Source of the DNA: Bacteroidota bacterium
GTDB lineage: Bacteria; Bacteroidota; Bacteroidia; Flavobacteriales; Flavobacteriaceae
NCBI GenBank assembly: GCA_023446155.1
Contig: JAEXIT010000004.1
Span: forward strand, 434,001 to 498,000
Length of the DNA stretch: 64,000 nucleotides
Direction of reading: 5' to 3'
Shown here piece by piece: positions 15,240 to 24,119 of the stretch. Made by a program: the position numbers and the translations under genes. Position 1 is the stretch's first letter; every line of letters starts with the position of its first letter. Below the pieces are notes generated by a model, which ran no database searches, was not told where the DNA came from, and saw nothing but the letters and a program-made list of their open reading frames with translations.

Positions 15240-18200
15240 ATGGAAAAATATATATTAGGATTAGATTTAGGAACCAATTCTATTGCTTGGAGCTTGATAC
15301 AGCAACATTTTAACAATAAAGATGGTCGTATTCTGGGAATGGGTACGCGTATTATACCTATGTCGCAAGATATAATCAGTGATTTTGGAAAAGGAAAGTC
15401 TATTTCTCAAACGGCAGAACGAACTGCCTACCACTCTACAAGAATAGTACGAGAACGCCATCTTTTAAGGAGAGAACGATTGCACAGGGTCTTACATATT
15501 TTAGGCTTTTTACCGGAACATTATGACCAACAAATTGATTTCAAAAAGTATTTCGGAAAGTTTATCAGTGGTAGTCAACCTAAGTTGGTATACAATAAAA
15601 AAGAGTTTTTATTTAAAGATTCTTTCCATGAAATGCTGGCTGATTTTAAACAAGCGCAACCTGATTTTTTAAAAGATAAAAAGGGTAATGACTGTTTGAT
15701 TCCTTATGATTGGACAATTTATTTCTTAAGAAAAAAAGCGTTAACACAAAAAATAGAAAAAGAAGAACTGGCTTGGATTTTATTAAATTTTAATCAAAAA
15801 CGTGGGTATTACCAGCTTCGAGGTGAAGAAGAAGAGGAAAATCCGAATAAATCGGTTGTCTTTTATTCCTTGCAGGTGTTGGATGTTGTGGCCGATGAAG
15901 AAAAAAATAAAAAAGGAGAAACATGGTATTCGCTTCATTTGGAAAATGGCTGGACTTACCGACGATCCAGTAAAACCGAATTGTATGATTGGAAAGATAA
16001 AGTACGCGATTTTATTGTTACAACTGATCTAAATGAGGATGGGACTGAAAAAAAAGATAAAGACGGAAATGTAAAACGCAGCTTCCGGGCACCTGGTTCT
16101 GACGATTGGACTTTAATGAAGAAAAAGACCGAACAGGATATTGCGCAATCCACTAAAACTGTAGGGGAATATATATATGATCATTTGTTGCTAAATCCGA
16201 AACAGAAAATTAAAGGAAAATTAGTGCGTACTATTGAACGAAAGTTTTATAAAGAGGAACTAGAGCAGATTTTAAAAACGCAACTCACATTCCATTCAGA
16301 ATTACAAGATACTTTTTTATTAAAAAATTGTATAGAGGAATTATACCGTAACAATAAAATACAGCAACAACAACTTGTATTAAAAGACTTTGTGCATTTG
16401 TTTGTAAAGGATATTATTTTTTACCAGCGACCATTACGCAGTCAGAAATCTAATATCAGTAACTGTAGTTTAGAATTCAGAATGACTAAAAATGAAAAAG
16501 GAGAAAATAAAGTACGGCCGTTAAAGGTCATCGCAAAATCAAATCCATATTATCAGGAATTCAGAGTATTACAATGGATTCATAATCTTGCTATTTATCG
16601 AAAGGAAGATGATGTAAATGTATCGGACGAATTTTTTAATACCATAGAAGACAAGGAAGAACTTTTCGATTTTTTAAATCATAAAAAAGACATTGAACAA
16701 AAGATTTTGATTCGGTTTCTCTTAGAGAAGAAAGGTTATAAAGGAAAAGTATTAACAGCCGAAATAGAAAAATACCGTTGGAATTATGTGATGGATAAAA
16801 AATATCCATGTAACGAAACAAAAGCAATGTTGTATTCTTGTTTGAGTAAAGTTGATAATGTACCGGCTGATTTTTTAAGTTTCCATCAGGAATTGAATTT
16901 ATGGCATCTTATTTATTCAGTAACCGATAAAGAAGAATACAACAAAGCATTAAAAACATTTGCTCGTAGACATCAACTAAATGAGGAATCGTTTTTTGAA
17001 GCCTTTAGGAAGTTTCCACCGTTTAAAAGTGATTACGGTAGTTTTTCTCAAAAAGCAATTTTAAAATTACTTCCGTTAATGCGTTTTGGGAAAAATTGGG
17101 ATTGGAATCAAATTAATACAGAATCCCAAGATCGTATCGCTAAAATTATCACAGGAGAGTATGATGAAGAAATAACTGATCGGGTTCGTGAAAAAGCACA
17201 ACATTTAACAAAAGAAACCGACTTTCAACAATTACCGCTTTGGTTGGCACAATATGTTGTATATGGACGTCATTCTGAAGCAACTAATGCCGATAAATGG
17301 TATTCTGTAAAAGATTTAGAAAACTATATCGCCTCTTTTAAGCAACATTCTTTACGTAATCCTATTGTAGAGCAAATTGTTCTGGAGACACTACGGGTAG
17401 TTCGTGATATTTGGATACAATATGGTAAGGGGGATAAAGATTTCTTTAATGAAATTCATATAGAATTGGGGCGTGATCTGAAAAATACAGCCGAAGAACG
17501 AGAACGCATTACGACTATGATTACCGAAAATGAGAATACGAATCAGCGCATTAAAGCGTTACTGGCTGAAATGGCTTTGGATAAAACTGTTGAAAATGCT
17601 CGCCCGTATTCCCCTTCACAACAGGAAATCTTGCGGATTTATGAAGATGGCGTTTTAAATTCCGGTATGGATATAGAAGAAGATATTTTAAAAATAAGTA
17701 AAGCAGCACAACCTTCCAATAGCGATTTAAAGCGATATAAGCTCTGGTTAGAACAAAAATACCGTTCACCTTATACCGGACAAATTATTCCGTTAAACAA
17801 ATTATTTACATCGGAATATGAAATAGAACATATCATTCCGCAAAGCATCTATTTTGACGATAGTTTCAGTAACAAAATTATTTGTGAGGCAGCTGTTAAT
17901 AAGCTTAAAGATAATACTATCGGACTAGCGTTTATTAAAAAATTTCATGGACAGGTTGTAGATTGTGGAATGGGAAAACAAGTAAAAATATTTGAAGTTT
18001 CAGGTTACGAGGAATTTGTAAACCAAAATTATGCTAAAAACAGAACGAAACGAAACAAATTGCTAATGGAAGACATACCGGAAAAAATGATAGAACGACA
18101 GTTGAATGATACACGTTATATTAGTAAATATATTTCCGGAATACTGTCAAATATTGTTCGTTCAGAATCTAACGATGATGGCGTTAATTCTAAAAACCTG

Positions 18201-19601
18201 ATTTCAGGAAATGGCAAAATTACAACAGCCTTAAAACAGGATTGGGGATTAAATGATATTTGGAATGATTTGATTTTACCACGATTTGAACGGATGAATG
18301 TACTAACCAATTCATCTGGGTTTACATCATGGAATGAAAATTACCAGAAGTATTTGCCAACTGTTCCGATTGAGTTATCAAAAAGTTTTTCTAAAAAAAG
18401 AGTCGACCACCGCCACCATGCGTTGGATGCCTTAATTATTGCCTGCGCAACAAGAGATCATGTAAACTTTATGAATAATGAGCATGCGTTAAAGAATGGA
18501 AAAACAAAAGAGGAGAAGCAAAAATTCCGATTTGATTTACGAGCCAAACTGTGTGATAAAAAATACAATAGCGATTCAGCCGAAAACTATCAATGGGTAT
18601 TTAAAAAACCATGGGAAACTTTTACAACCGATAGTAAAAATGAATTAGAAAAAATGGTGGTAAGTTTTAAACAAAATCTTAGGGTTATCAATAAAGCTAC
18701 CAATTATTATGAAAAATGGGTAGATAAAAATGGAACAAAGGTAAAAGAAACTGTGAAGCAGGAAGGTATTAATTGGGCAATCCGAAAACCATTGCATAAA
18801 GAAACCGTATCCGGTAAAATAAGTTTAGATCGCATAAAAGTAGGCAAAGGGAAAATTTTAACAGCTACACGAAAATCGTTGGATACCTCTTTTAATGAAA
18901 ACAATATAGAAACAATAACGGATACTGGAATTCAAAAAATACTGAGTAACTATCTTAAGAGTAAAAACAACAATTCAGAGATTGCGTTTTCACCTGAAGG
19001 AATCGAAGAAATGAATCAAAATATACGGGATTATAATGAAGGTAAATTACATCAACCTATTTTAAAAGTAAGGGTTTTTGAACAAGGAAGTAAGTTTCAG
19101 TTAGGAGAAACGGGTGATAAAACAAAGAAATATGTAGAAGCGGCAAAAGGAACTAATTTGTTTTTTGCAGTTTATGAGGATAAAAGCGGCAAAAGAAATT
19201 ATGAGACTATTGCCTTGAATTTGGTTATTGAGAGACAAAAACAAGGATTATCGTCTGCTCCTGAAGTAAATGAAAAAGGACATGAACTTCTGTTTGTATT
19301 ATCTCCTAATGACTTGGTTTATGTTCCTATGGAAGAAGAAGATATCTCCAGAATTGAGTTTAATAATTTGAATAGAGAACAAGCGAGTAGAATATATAAA
19401 ATGGTAAGTAGTACAGGTAGTGAATGTCATTTTATTCATTCAAGAGTTGCTACGTTAATTAAAAGCTATGATACCAAGACTAAGATCGGTGAGTTTGGTA
19501 GTTTAAATAAATTGGAAGTAACAATGGATAATTCCGTTCGTATAAAAGAAAAGTGTATCAAATTAAAAGTAGATCGATTAGGAAATATTTCTAAATCTTA
19601 A
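15240..19601 (+). CDS. cas9: CRISPR-associated endonuclease Cas9, subtype II-C
   Basis: This RNA-guided double-strand nuclease has 1453 residues. RuvC-I has D9 (ILGLDLGTNS), and an Arg-rich bridge helix follows at about 60-85 (RIVRERHLLRRERLHRVL). RuvC-II has E742 (IHIELGRD). The HNH site has H864 in IEHIIPQS and N878/N887 following. RuvC-III has H1060 and D1063 (HHALDALIIA). All catalytic residues are present, so the enzyme should be active. It is large for II-C but in the range usual for Bacteroidota. cas1 starts 3 bases after the stop; there is no csn2 or cas4, which fits II-C. The start is fixed by the RuvC-I motif at the N-terminus. Confidence 0.98.
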   Translation: MEKYILGLDLGTNSIAWSLIQQHFNNKDGRILGMGTRIIPMSQDIISDFGKGKSISQTAERTAYHSTRIVRERHLLRRERLHRVLHILGFLPEHYDQQIDFKKYFGKFISGSQPKLVYNKKEFLFKDSFHEMLADFKQAQPDFLKDKKGNDCLIPYDWTIYFLRKKALTQKIEKEELAWILLNFNQKRGYYQLRGEEEEENPNKSVVFYSLQVLDVVADEEKNKKGETWYSLHLENGWTYRRSSKTELYDWKDKVRDFIVTTDLNEDGTEKKDKDGNVKRSFRAPGSDDWTLMKKKTEQDIAQSTKTVGEYIYDHLLLNPKQKIKGKLVRTIERKFYKEELEQILKTQLTFHSELQDTFLLKNCIEELYRNNKIQQQQLVLKDFVHLFVKDIIFYQRPLRSQKSNISNCSLEFRMTKNEKGENKVRPLKVIAKSNPYYQEFRVLQWIHNLAIYRKEDDVNVSDEFFNTIEDKEELFDFLNHKKDIEQKILIRFLLEKKGYKGKVLTAEIEKYRWNYVMDKKYPCNETKAMLYSCLSKVDNVPADFLSFHQELNLWHLIYSVTDKEEYNKALKTFARRHQLNEESFFEAFRKFPPFKSDYGSFSQKAILKLLPLMRFGKNWDWNQINTESQDRIAKIITGEYDEEITDRVREKAQHLTKETDFQQLPLWLAQYVVYGRHSEATNADKWYSVKDLENYIASFKQHSLRNPIVEQIVLETLRVVRDIWIQYGKGDKDFFNEIHIELGRDLKNTAEERERITTMITENENTNQRIKALLAEMALDKTVENARPYSPSQQEILRIYEDGVLNSGMDIEEDILKISKAAQPSNSDLKRYKLWLEQKYRSPYTGQIIPLNKLFTSEYEIEHIIPQSIYFDDSFSNKIICEAAVNKLKDNTIGLAFIKKFHGQVVDCGMGKQVKIFEVSGYEEFVNQNYAKNRTKRNKLLMEDIPEKMIERQLNDTRYISKYISGILSNIVRSESNDDGVNSKNLISGNGKITTALKQDWGLNDIWNDLILPRFERMNVLTNSSGFTSWNENYQKYLPTVPIELSKSFSKKRVDHRHHALDALIIACATRDHVNFMNNEHALKNGKTKEEKQKFRFDLRAKLCDKKYNSDSAENYQWVFKKPWETFTTDSKNELEKMVVSFKQNLRVINKATNYYEKWVDKNGTKVKETVKQEGINWAIRKPLHKETVSGKISLDRIKVGKGKILTATRKSLDTSFNENNIETITDTGIQKILSNYLKSKNNNSEIAFSPEGIEEMNQNIRDYNEGKLHQPILKVRVFEQGSKFQLGETGDKTKKYVEAAKGTNLFFAVYEDKSGKRNYETIALNLVIERQKQGLSSAPEVNEKGHELLFVLSPNDLVYVPMEEEDISRIEFNNLNREQASRIYKMVSSTGSECHFIHSRVATLIKSYDTKTKIGEFGSLNKLEVTMDNSVRIKEKCIKLKVDRLGNISKS

Positions 19602-19604
19602 ACC

Positions 19605-20495
19605 ATGTTGAAACGTACTATTTATATTGGAAATCCTTCTTATCTAAAAGTAAAGGATAATCAGTTATATATAGAAGACCCACTGTCAAAAGAGGTTAAA
19701 GGAATTGTCCCGATTGAGGATATTGGTTTTTTGATTCTGGATCATCCACAAATCACCCTTTCTAATCCTCTAATAGTGATGATGCAACAGCATAATGTGG
19801 CCATTATCAGTTGCGACGAGTCGCATTTACCTTTGGGGTTAATGCTACCGATTAGCGGACATGTTGAGCATTCGGAACGATTAAGGCATCAGATTGAAAT
19901 TTCTGAACCTTTGAGAAAACAACTTTGGAAACAGACGGTCGAGTCTAAAATCTTCCAACAAAAAGAGCTTCTGAGAAAACTGAAGCTGCCACATGATATA
20001 TTAGGTAAATATATGAATGATGTGAAATCTGGGGATAGTACAAATATGGAAGGAATAGCAGCACAGTATTATTGGAATCAATTATTCGACAATTTTTTGC
20101 GGGAACGAAAAGGAGATACCCCCAACAACTTTTTAAATTTTGGTTATGCAATTTTAAGGAGTATGGTTGCACGCGCATTGGTTTGTAGTGGTTTGCACCC
20201 CACTATAGGTATTTTTCATCGTAATAAATATAATGCGTATTGTTTGGCTGATGATATAATGGAACCTTATCGACCCTATGTAGATGAAATGGTTTGGGAA
20301 TGGATGAATACTCCTTTAGCGACACATGAATTGGATAAAAATGCAAAAGCTCATTTATTACAGTTGGCAACAAGGGATGTTAGTATAAATGGTTTACAGC
20401 GACCGCTAATGACAGCGTTGAGTATTACTACTAGTTCGTTGTGTAAGTGTTTTATGGGGGCAAGTAGGATGATTCATTATCCAATTTTTAAATGA
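19605..20495 (+). CDS. cas1: CRISPR adaptation integrase Cas1
   Basis: The 296-residue Cas1 is of the type II (NMENI-like) family. Metal-binding residues expected for the integrase are visible: E149 (NMEGIAAQYYW), H205 (TIGIFHRNKYNAYCLADD) and the acidic pair D217/E220. It inserts new spacers together with Cas2. The gene starts 3 bases after cas9 and its stop overlaps the cas2 start by four bases (ATGA), so all three cas genes form one transcript. Confidence 0.97.
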   Translation: MLKRTIYIGNPSYLKVKDNQLYIEDPLSKEVKGIVPIEDIGFLILDHPQITLSNPLIVMMQQHNVAIISCDESHLPLGLMLPISGHVEHSERLRHQIEISEPLRKQLWKQTVESKIFQQKELLRKLKLPHDILGKYMNDVKSGDSTNMEGIAAQYYWNQLFDNFLRERKGDTPNNFLNFGYAILRSMVARALVCSGLHPTIGIFHRNKYNAYCLADDIMEPYRPYVDEMVWEWMNTPLATHELDKNAKAHLLQLATRDVSINGLQRPLMTALSITTSSLCKCFMGASRMIHYPIFK

Positions 20496-20830
20496 GTTTT
20501 AGTCGTTTTAATGCCTATCGGATTATGTGGGTTCTGGTATTTTTTGATTTACCGACGGAGACAAAGAAGCAGCGAAGTGTTGCAACTAAATTTCGTAAAG
20601 CATTATTGGATGACGGATTTACTATGTTTCAGTTTTCGATCTACCTGCGACATTGCCCCAGTAAAGAGAATGCGGAAGTACATATTAAAAGAGTGAAAAA
20701 AAGTTTACCGTCAGAAGGGAAAATTGGTATTTTGTCGATAACCGATAAACAATTTGGCCAGATGGAATTATTTTTTGCCAAAAAAGAAACCGAATTACCT
20801 AATATTCCTCAGCAATTGGAATTGTTTTAA
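20492..20830 (+). CDS. cas2: CRISPR adaptation protein Cas2
   Basis: The 112-residue Cas2 has the ferredoxin-like opening strand IMWVLVFFDLPTETKKQR containing the conserved Asp, and the SIYLRHC segment in the middle. It dimerises and bridges Cas1 dimers in spacer integration. It overlaps cas1 by four bases. Only a few bases separate its stop from the hairpin-bearing leader of array 2; that hairpin also serves as its terminator. Confidence 0.97.
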   Translation: MSFSRFNAYRIMWVLVFFDLPTETKKQRSVATKFRKALLDDGFTMFQFSIYLRHCPSKENAEVHIKRVKKSLPSEGKIGILSITDKQFGQMELFFAKKETELPNIPQQLELF

Positions 20831-20936
20831 TAGGAATAAAAAAATGCCTTGATATACATTTTATATCAGGCATTTTTTTATTTTTTTGTTTTGTAGTTTA
20901 TGTCAAAATCCTTGTAAAATAAAGGATTTTGATGAG
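20831..20936. promoter_or_regulatory. Leader-side flank of CRISPR array 2 and cas2 terminator
   Basis: It is related to the array 1 flank at 13261-13368 through the same ATGCCTTGATAT ... ATATCAGGCATTTTTTT hairpin (20838-20880), TTTTTTTGTTTTGTAG and GATGAG next to the repeat. The hairpin is nearly symmetrical, so it can end both the rightward cas transcript and leftward crRNA precursor from array 2. The stretch AATCCTTGTAAAATAAAGGATT is a second inverted repeat near the first repeat. Confidence 0.75.
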
Positions 20937-22825
20937 GTTGTAATTGTACTCGATAAATCTACAAAAATTTGAAAGGAACTCACAACAAAAAAAAGCGCGA
21001 AAATATGGACGGACTAGTTGTAATTGTACTCGATAAATCTACAAAAATTTGAAAGGAACTCACAACTTCGGTACATATTCCCCGTATCGTTTTTCCGTTG
21101 TAATTGTACTCGATAAATCTACAAAAATTTGAAAGGAACTCACAACACGCCCGCCAATCATATTGAGTACCAACGAGTTGTAATTGTACTCGATAAATCT
21201 ACAAAAATTTGAAAGGAACTCACAACACGAAGAACAGATTGCAATTTTCGAGGCTAGTTGTAATTGTACTCGATAAATCTACAAAAATTTGAAAGGAACT
21301 CACAACTACTCTTTAAGAATACAACAATATTATCAGGTTGTAATTGTACTCGATAAATCTACAAAAATTTGAAAGGAACTCACAACAGAAATTGAGAACG
21401 AAATTAAGCAAATAGAGTTGTAATTGTACTCGATAAATCTACAAAAATTTGAAAGGAACTCACAACCCCTGATTCCTGCTATTGTTGCTGCTTCTTGTTG
21501 TAATTGTACTCGATAAATCTACAAAAATTTGAAAGGAACTCACAACCATCGAGTGAGGTGTTATTGTTTCCGAACGGTTGTAATTGTACTCGATAAATCT
21601 ACAAAAATTTGAAAGGAACTCACAACGAATGGAAATAAGTTGAGGTATGTAAGCATGTTGTAATTGTACTCGATAAATCTACAAAAATTTGAAAGGAACT
21701 CACAACACATTTTTAACGCTGATTCCCTGTTGTAGGTTGTAATTGTACTCGATAAATCTACAAAAATTTGAAAGGAACTCACAACCTAATGGAGTCGTCA
21801 GTTTAGCTAAACCTGGTTGTAATTGTACTCGATAAATCTACAAAAATTTGAAAGGAACTCACAACGAAATGATTTCCTTTATCCCAGGGATGGGTGTTGT
21901 AATTGTACTCGATAAATCTACAAAAATTTGAAAGGAACTCACAACACCGACGACACTATACGTCGGACACAATATGTTGTAATTGTACTCGATAAATCTA
22001 CAAAAATTTGAAAGGAACTCACAACTTATTGATTTTAAGTATCCTCTTCCTATTCGTTGTAATTGTACTCGATAAATCTACAAAAATTTGAAAGGAACTC
22101 ACAACTTGACGAATGTCGGACGCAATAACCAACACGTTGTAATTGTACTCGATAAAACTACAAAAATTTGAAAGGAACTCACAACACAAAACAGCATTTG
22201 CAAGTACCCAATTGTGTTGTAATTGTACTCGATAAAACTACAAAAATTTGAAAGGAACTCACAACTCGGTTCACCTGATTCGCGTTTAGTGTGTTGTTGT
22301 AATTGTACTCGATAAAACTACAAAAATTTGAAAGGAACTCACAACTCATATTTATAATTCGATTTGTTCAATAATGTTGTAATTGTACTCGATAAAACTA
22401 CAAAAATTTGAAAGGAACTCACAACTCAGAAACGGCAGGTATTACCCCGCCGTTTGTTGTAATTGTACTCGATAAAACTACAAAAATTTGAAAGGAACTC
22501 ACAACCAATCCCATTGAAAATGGTATGGCTATTTCGTTGTAATTGTACTCGATAAAACTACAAAAATTTGAAAGGAACTCACAACAGCGACAAATATCGG
22601 TAAAAGTATCGTGTTGTTGTAATTGTACTCGATAAAACTACAAAAATTTGAAAGGAACTCACAACTGTTCCTGAGTGTACCATACAACTGTACCGGTTGT
22701 AATTGTACTCGATAAAACTACAAAAATTTGAAAGGAACTCACAACAATAACGCTGTGCATTTGCTTGTAACCCAAGTTGTAACTGTACTTGGTAAATCTA
22801 CAAAAATTTGAAAGGAATTTATAAT
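20937..22825 (-). CRISPR. CRISPR array 2: 24 repeats (last degenerate), 23 spacers
   Basis: 50-bp repeats occur at an 80-bp period from 20937. One spacer (before 21736) is 29 bp; the rest are 30 bp. The plus-strand repeat starts GTTGTAATTGTACTCGATAAA and ends AAAGGAACTCACAAC. Fifteen copies (20937-22105) read AAATCTAC and the next eight (22136-22745) read AAAACTAC. The final copy at 22776-22825 is degenerate at the right end (GGAATTTATAAT) and reverts to CTTGGTAAATCT as in array 1. The crRNA strand is minus, as in array 1, sharing the same tracrRNA-pairing half. Confidence 0.97.
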
Positions 22826-22948
22826 CTATATTTACTCCCCACCAAAGAGAAATTTATTTCACTATATTCGTAATCGAATAGTACACTCTGACAGGAGTAG
22901 ATGCGTATAATATGCCTAAAACCAAATCACCAAAAGACACTATAAAAA

Positions 22949-23197
22949 ATGGAACAAAAAGAACCAGGAGCGTTATCAAACGAAGAACTGTTACAGGAAA
23001 TAAAGAAAATGAAAACCAGCCGACTTTATGATGCCGGGATTATTGGTCTTTTAATAGGAGTAGCCTGTTATGGCACCATTAAAGCCGGATTTGGAATATT
23101 TACCTTTCTTCCGTTGGCCTATATACCTATAGCAACAAAGAATACCAAAAAATACAACGCGTTGAAAGAACAGCTAAAAGAGAGAGGGTTATCATAA
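22949..23197 (+). CDS. Small membrane protein of unknown function
   Basis: The 82-residue product has an acidic N-terminal helix (SNEELLQEIKKMKTSRLYD), a hydrophobic hairpin of two membrane segments (AGIIGLLIGVACYGTIKAG and FGIFTFLPLAYIPIAT) and a basic tail. Small flavobacterial proteins of this type are sometimes labelled FUSC-like, which says little about function. It is unrelated to CRISPR as far as can be seen and is followed by a terminator. Confidence 0.65.
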   Translation: MEQKEPGALSNEELLQEIKKMKTSRLYDAGIIGLLIGVACYGTIKAGFGIFTFLPLAYIPIATKNTKKYNALKEQLKERGLS

Positions 23198-23240
23198 AAA
23201 CACCCAATCACGCGAATTTGTAATCCGTGCGCATATAAAT

Positions 23241-23272
23241 AAAAAAACTACGACATTTGCCGTAGTTTTTTT
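23241..23272. terminator. Bidirectional terminator
   Basis: An AAAAAAACTACG/CGTAGTTTTTTT stem with an eight-base loop lies between the convergent small membrane protein gene and yebC. Confidence 0.8.
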
Positions 23273-23292
23273 ATTGTAAGAATAGTGAAAGC

Positions 23293-24009
23293 TTATTCCG
23301 CTTCAACCATCGTATGATATACGTTCATTACGTCATCGTCTTCCTCGATTTTTTCAAGAAGTTTTTCCACATCGGCTACCTGGTCGCCGGCAAGGGTTTT
23401 GGTTACTTGCGGAATACGGTCAAAACCGGAAGAAAGGATCTCGATATTGCGGTTTTCCAATTCTTTCTGGATGGCACCAAAACTTTCGAATGGCGCATAC
23501 ATCATGATACCGTCTTCATCGGCAAAGATTTCCTCTACACCAAAATCAATCATTTCCAATTCCAGTTCCTCTACATCCTGACCTTCGGCCGGGATTCGGA
23601 AATTACAAGTGTGATCAAACATAAATTCAACCGAACCTTGTGTACCCAGAGTACCGTTACATTTGTTAAAATAGCTACGGATATTCGCTACGGTACGATT
23701 GTTATTATCGGTTGCCGTTTCGATCAATATCGCAATTCCGTGTGCCGCATAGCCTTCAAATAAAACCTCCTTATAGTTGGCGGTATCTTTGTCGGATGCT
23801 TTTTTAATCGCACGTTCAACGTTATCTTTCGGCATGTTGGCCGCTTTGGCGTTTTGCATCACGGCACGCAAACGGGAGTTGGTCTCCGGGTTTGGTCCGC
23901 CTTCTTTAACCGCCATTACGATATCTTTTCCAATTCTGGTAAACGTTTTGGCCATTGCCGACCAACGTTTCATTTTTCTTGCTTTTCTAAATTCAAACGC
24001 TCTTCCCAT
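23293..24009 (-). CDS. YebC/PmpR (TACO1) family protein
   Basis: The 238-residue protein opens with the family signature MGRAFEFRKARKMKRWSAMAK and continues with GGPNPETNSRLRAVMQNAKAANMPKDNVERAIKKA, the hallmark of YebC/TACO1. Members have been described as DNA-binding regulators and, more recently, as factors helping ribosomes translate difficult proline stretches. This sequence cannot tell the roles apart. It is transcribed alone, leftward. Confidence 0.95.
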   Translation of the reverse strand: MGRAFEFRKARKMKRWSAMAKTFTRIGKDIVMAVKEGGPNPETNSRLRAVMQNAKAANMPKDNVERAIKKASDKDTANYKEVLFEGYAAHGIAILIETATDNNNRTVANIRSYFNKCNGTLGTQGSVEFMFDHTCNFRIPAEGQDVEELELEMIDFGVEEIFADEDGIMMYAPFESFGAIQKELENRNIEILSSGFDRIPQVTKTLAGDQVADVEKLLEKIEEDDDVMNVYHTMVEAE

Positions 24010-24081
24010 AAGAGTTATCTTGTATTTTGTTTATAGTTTGTAAAAACAGCCTGCAAAAATAAAATTATTACAGCACTTTAA

Positions 24082-24112
24082 CAAAAAAAGAGACTTTTTT
24101 AAAGTCCCTTTT
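24082..24112 (-). terminator. Terminator downstream of gcvT
   Basis: On the minus strand, AAAGGGACTTT/AAGTCTCTTT with a T-run follows the gcvT stop by about 8 bases. Confidence 0.75.
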
Positions 24113-24119
24113 CGTGTGA

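Noticed and set aside
22826..22948. Second tracrRNA beside array 2
   Set aside because: The degenerate last repeat has no adjoining nexus or terminator structure; TATTCG/CGAATA near 22865 is a simple short palindrome.
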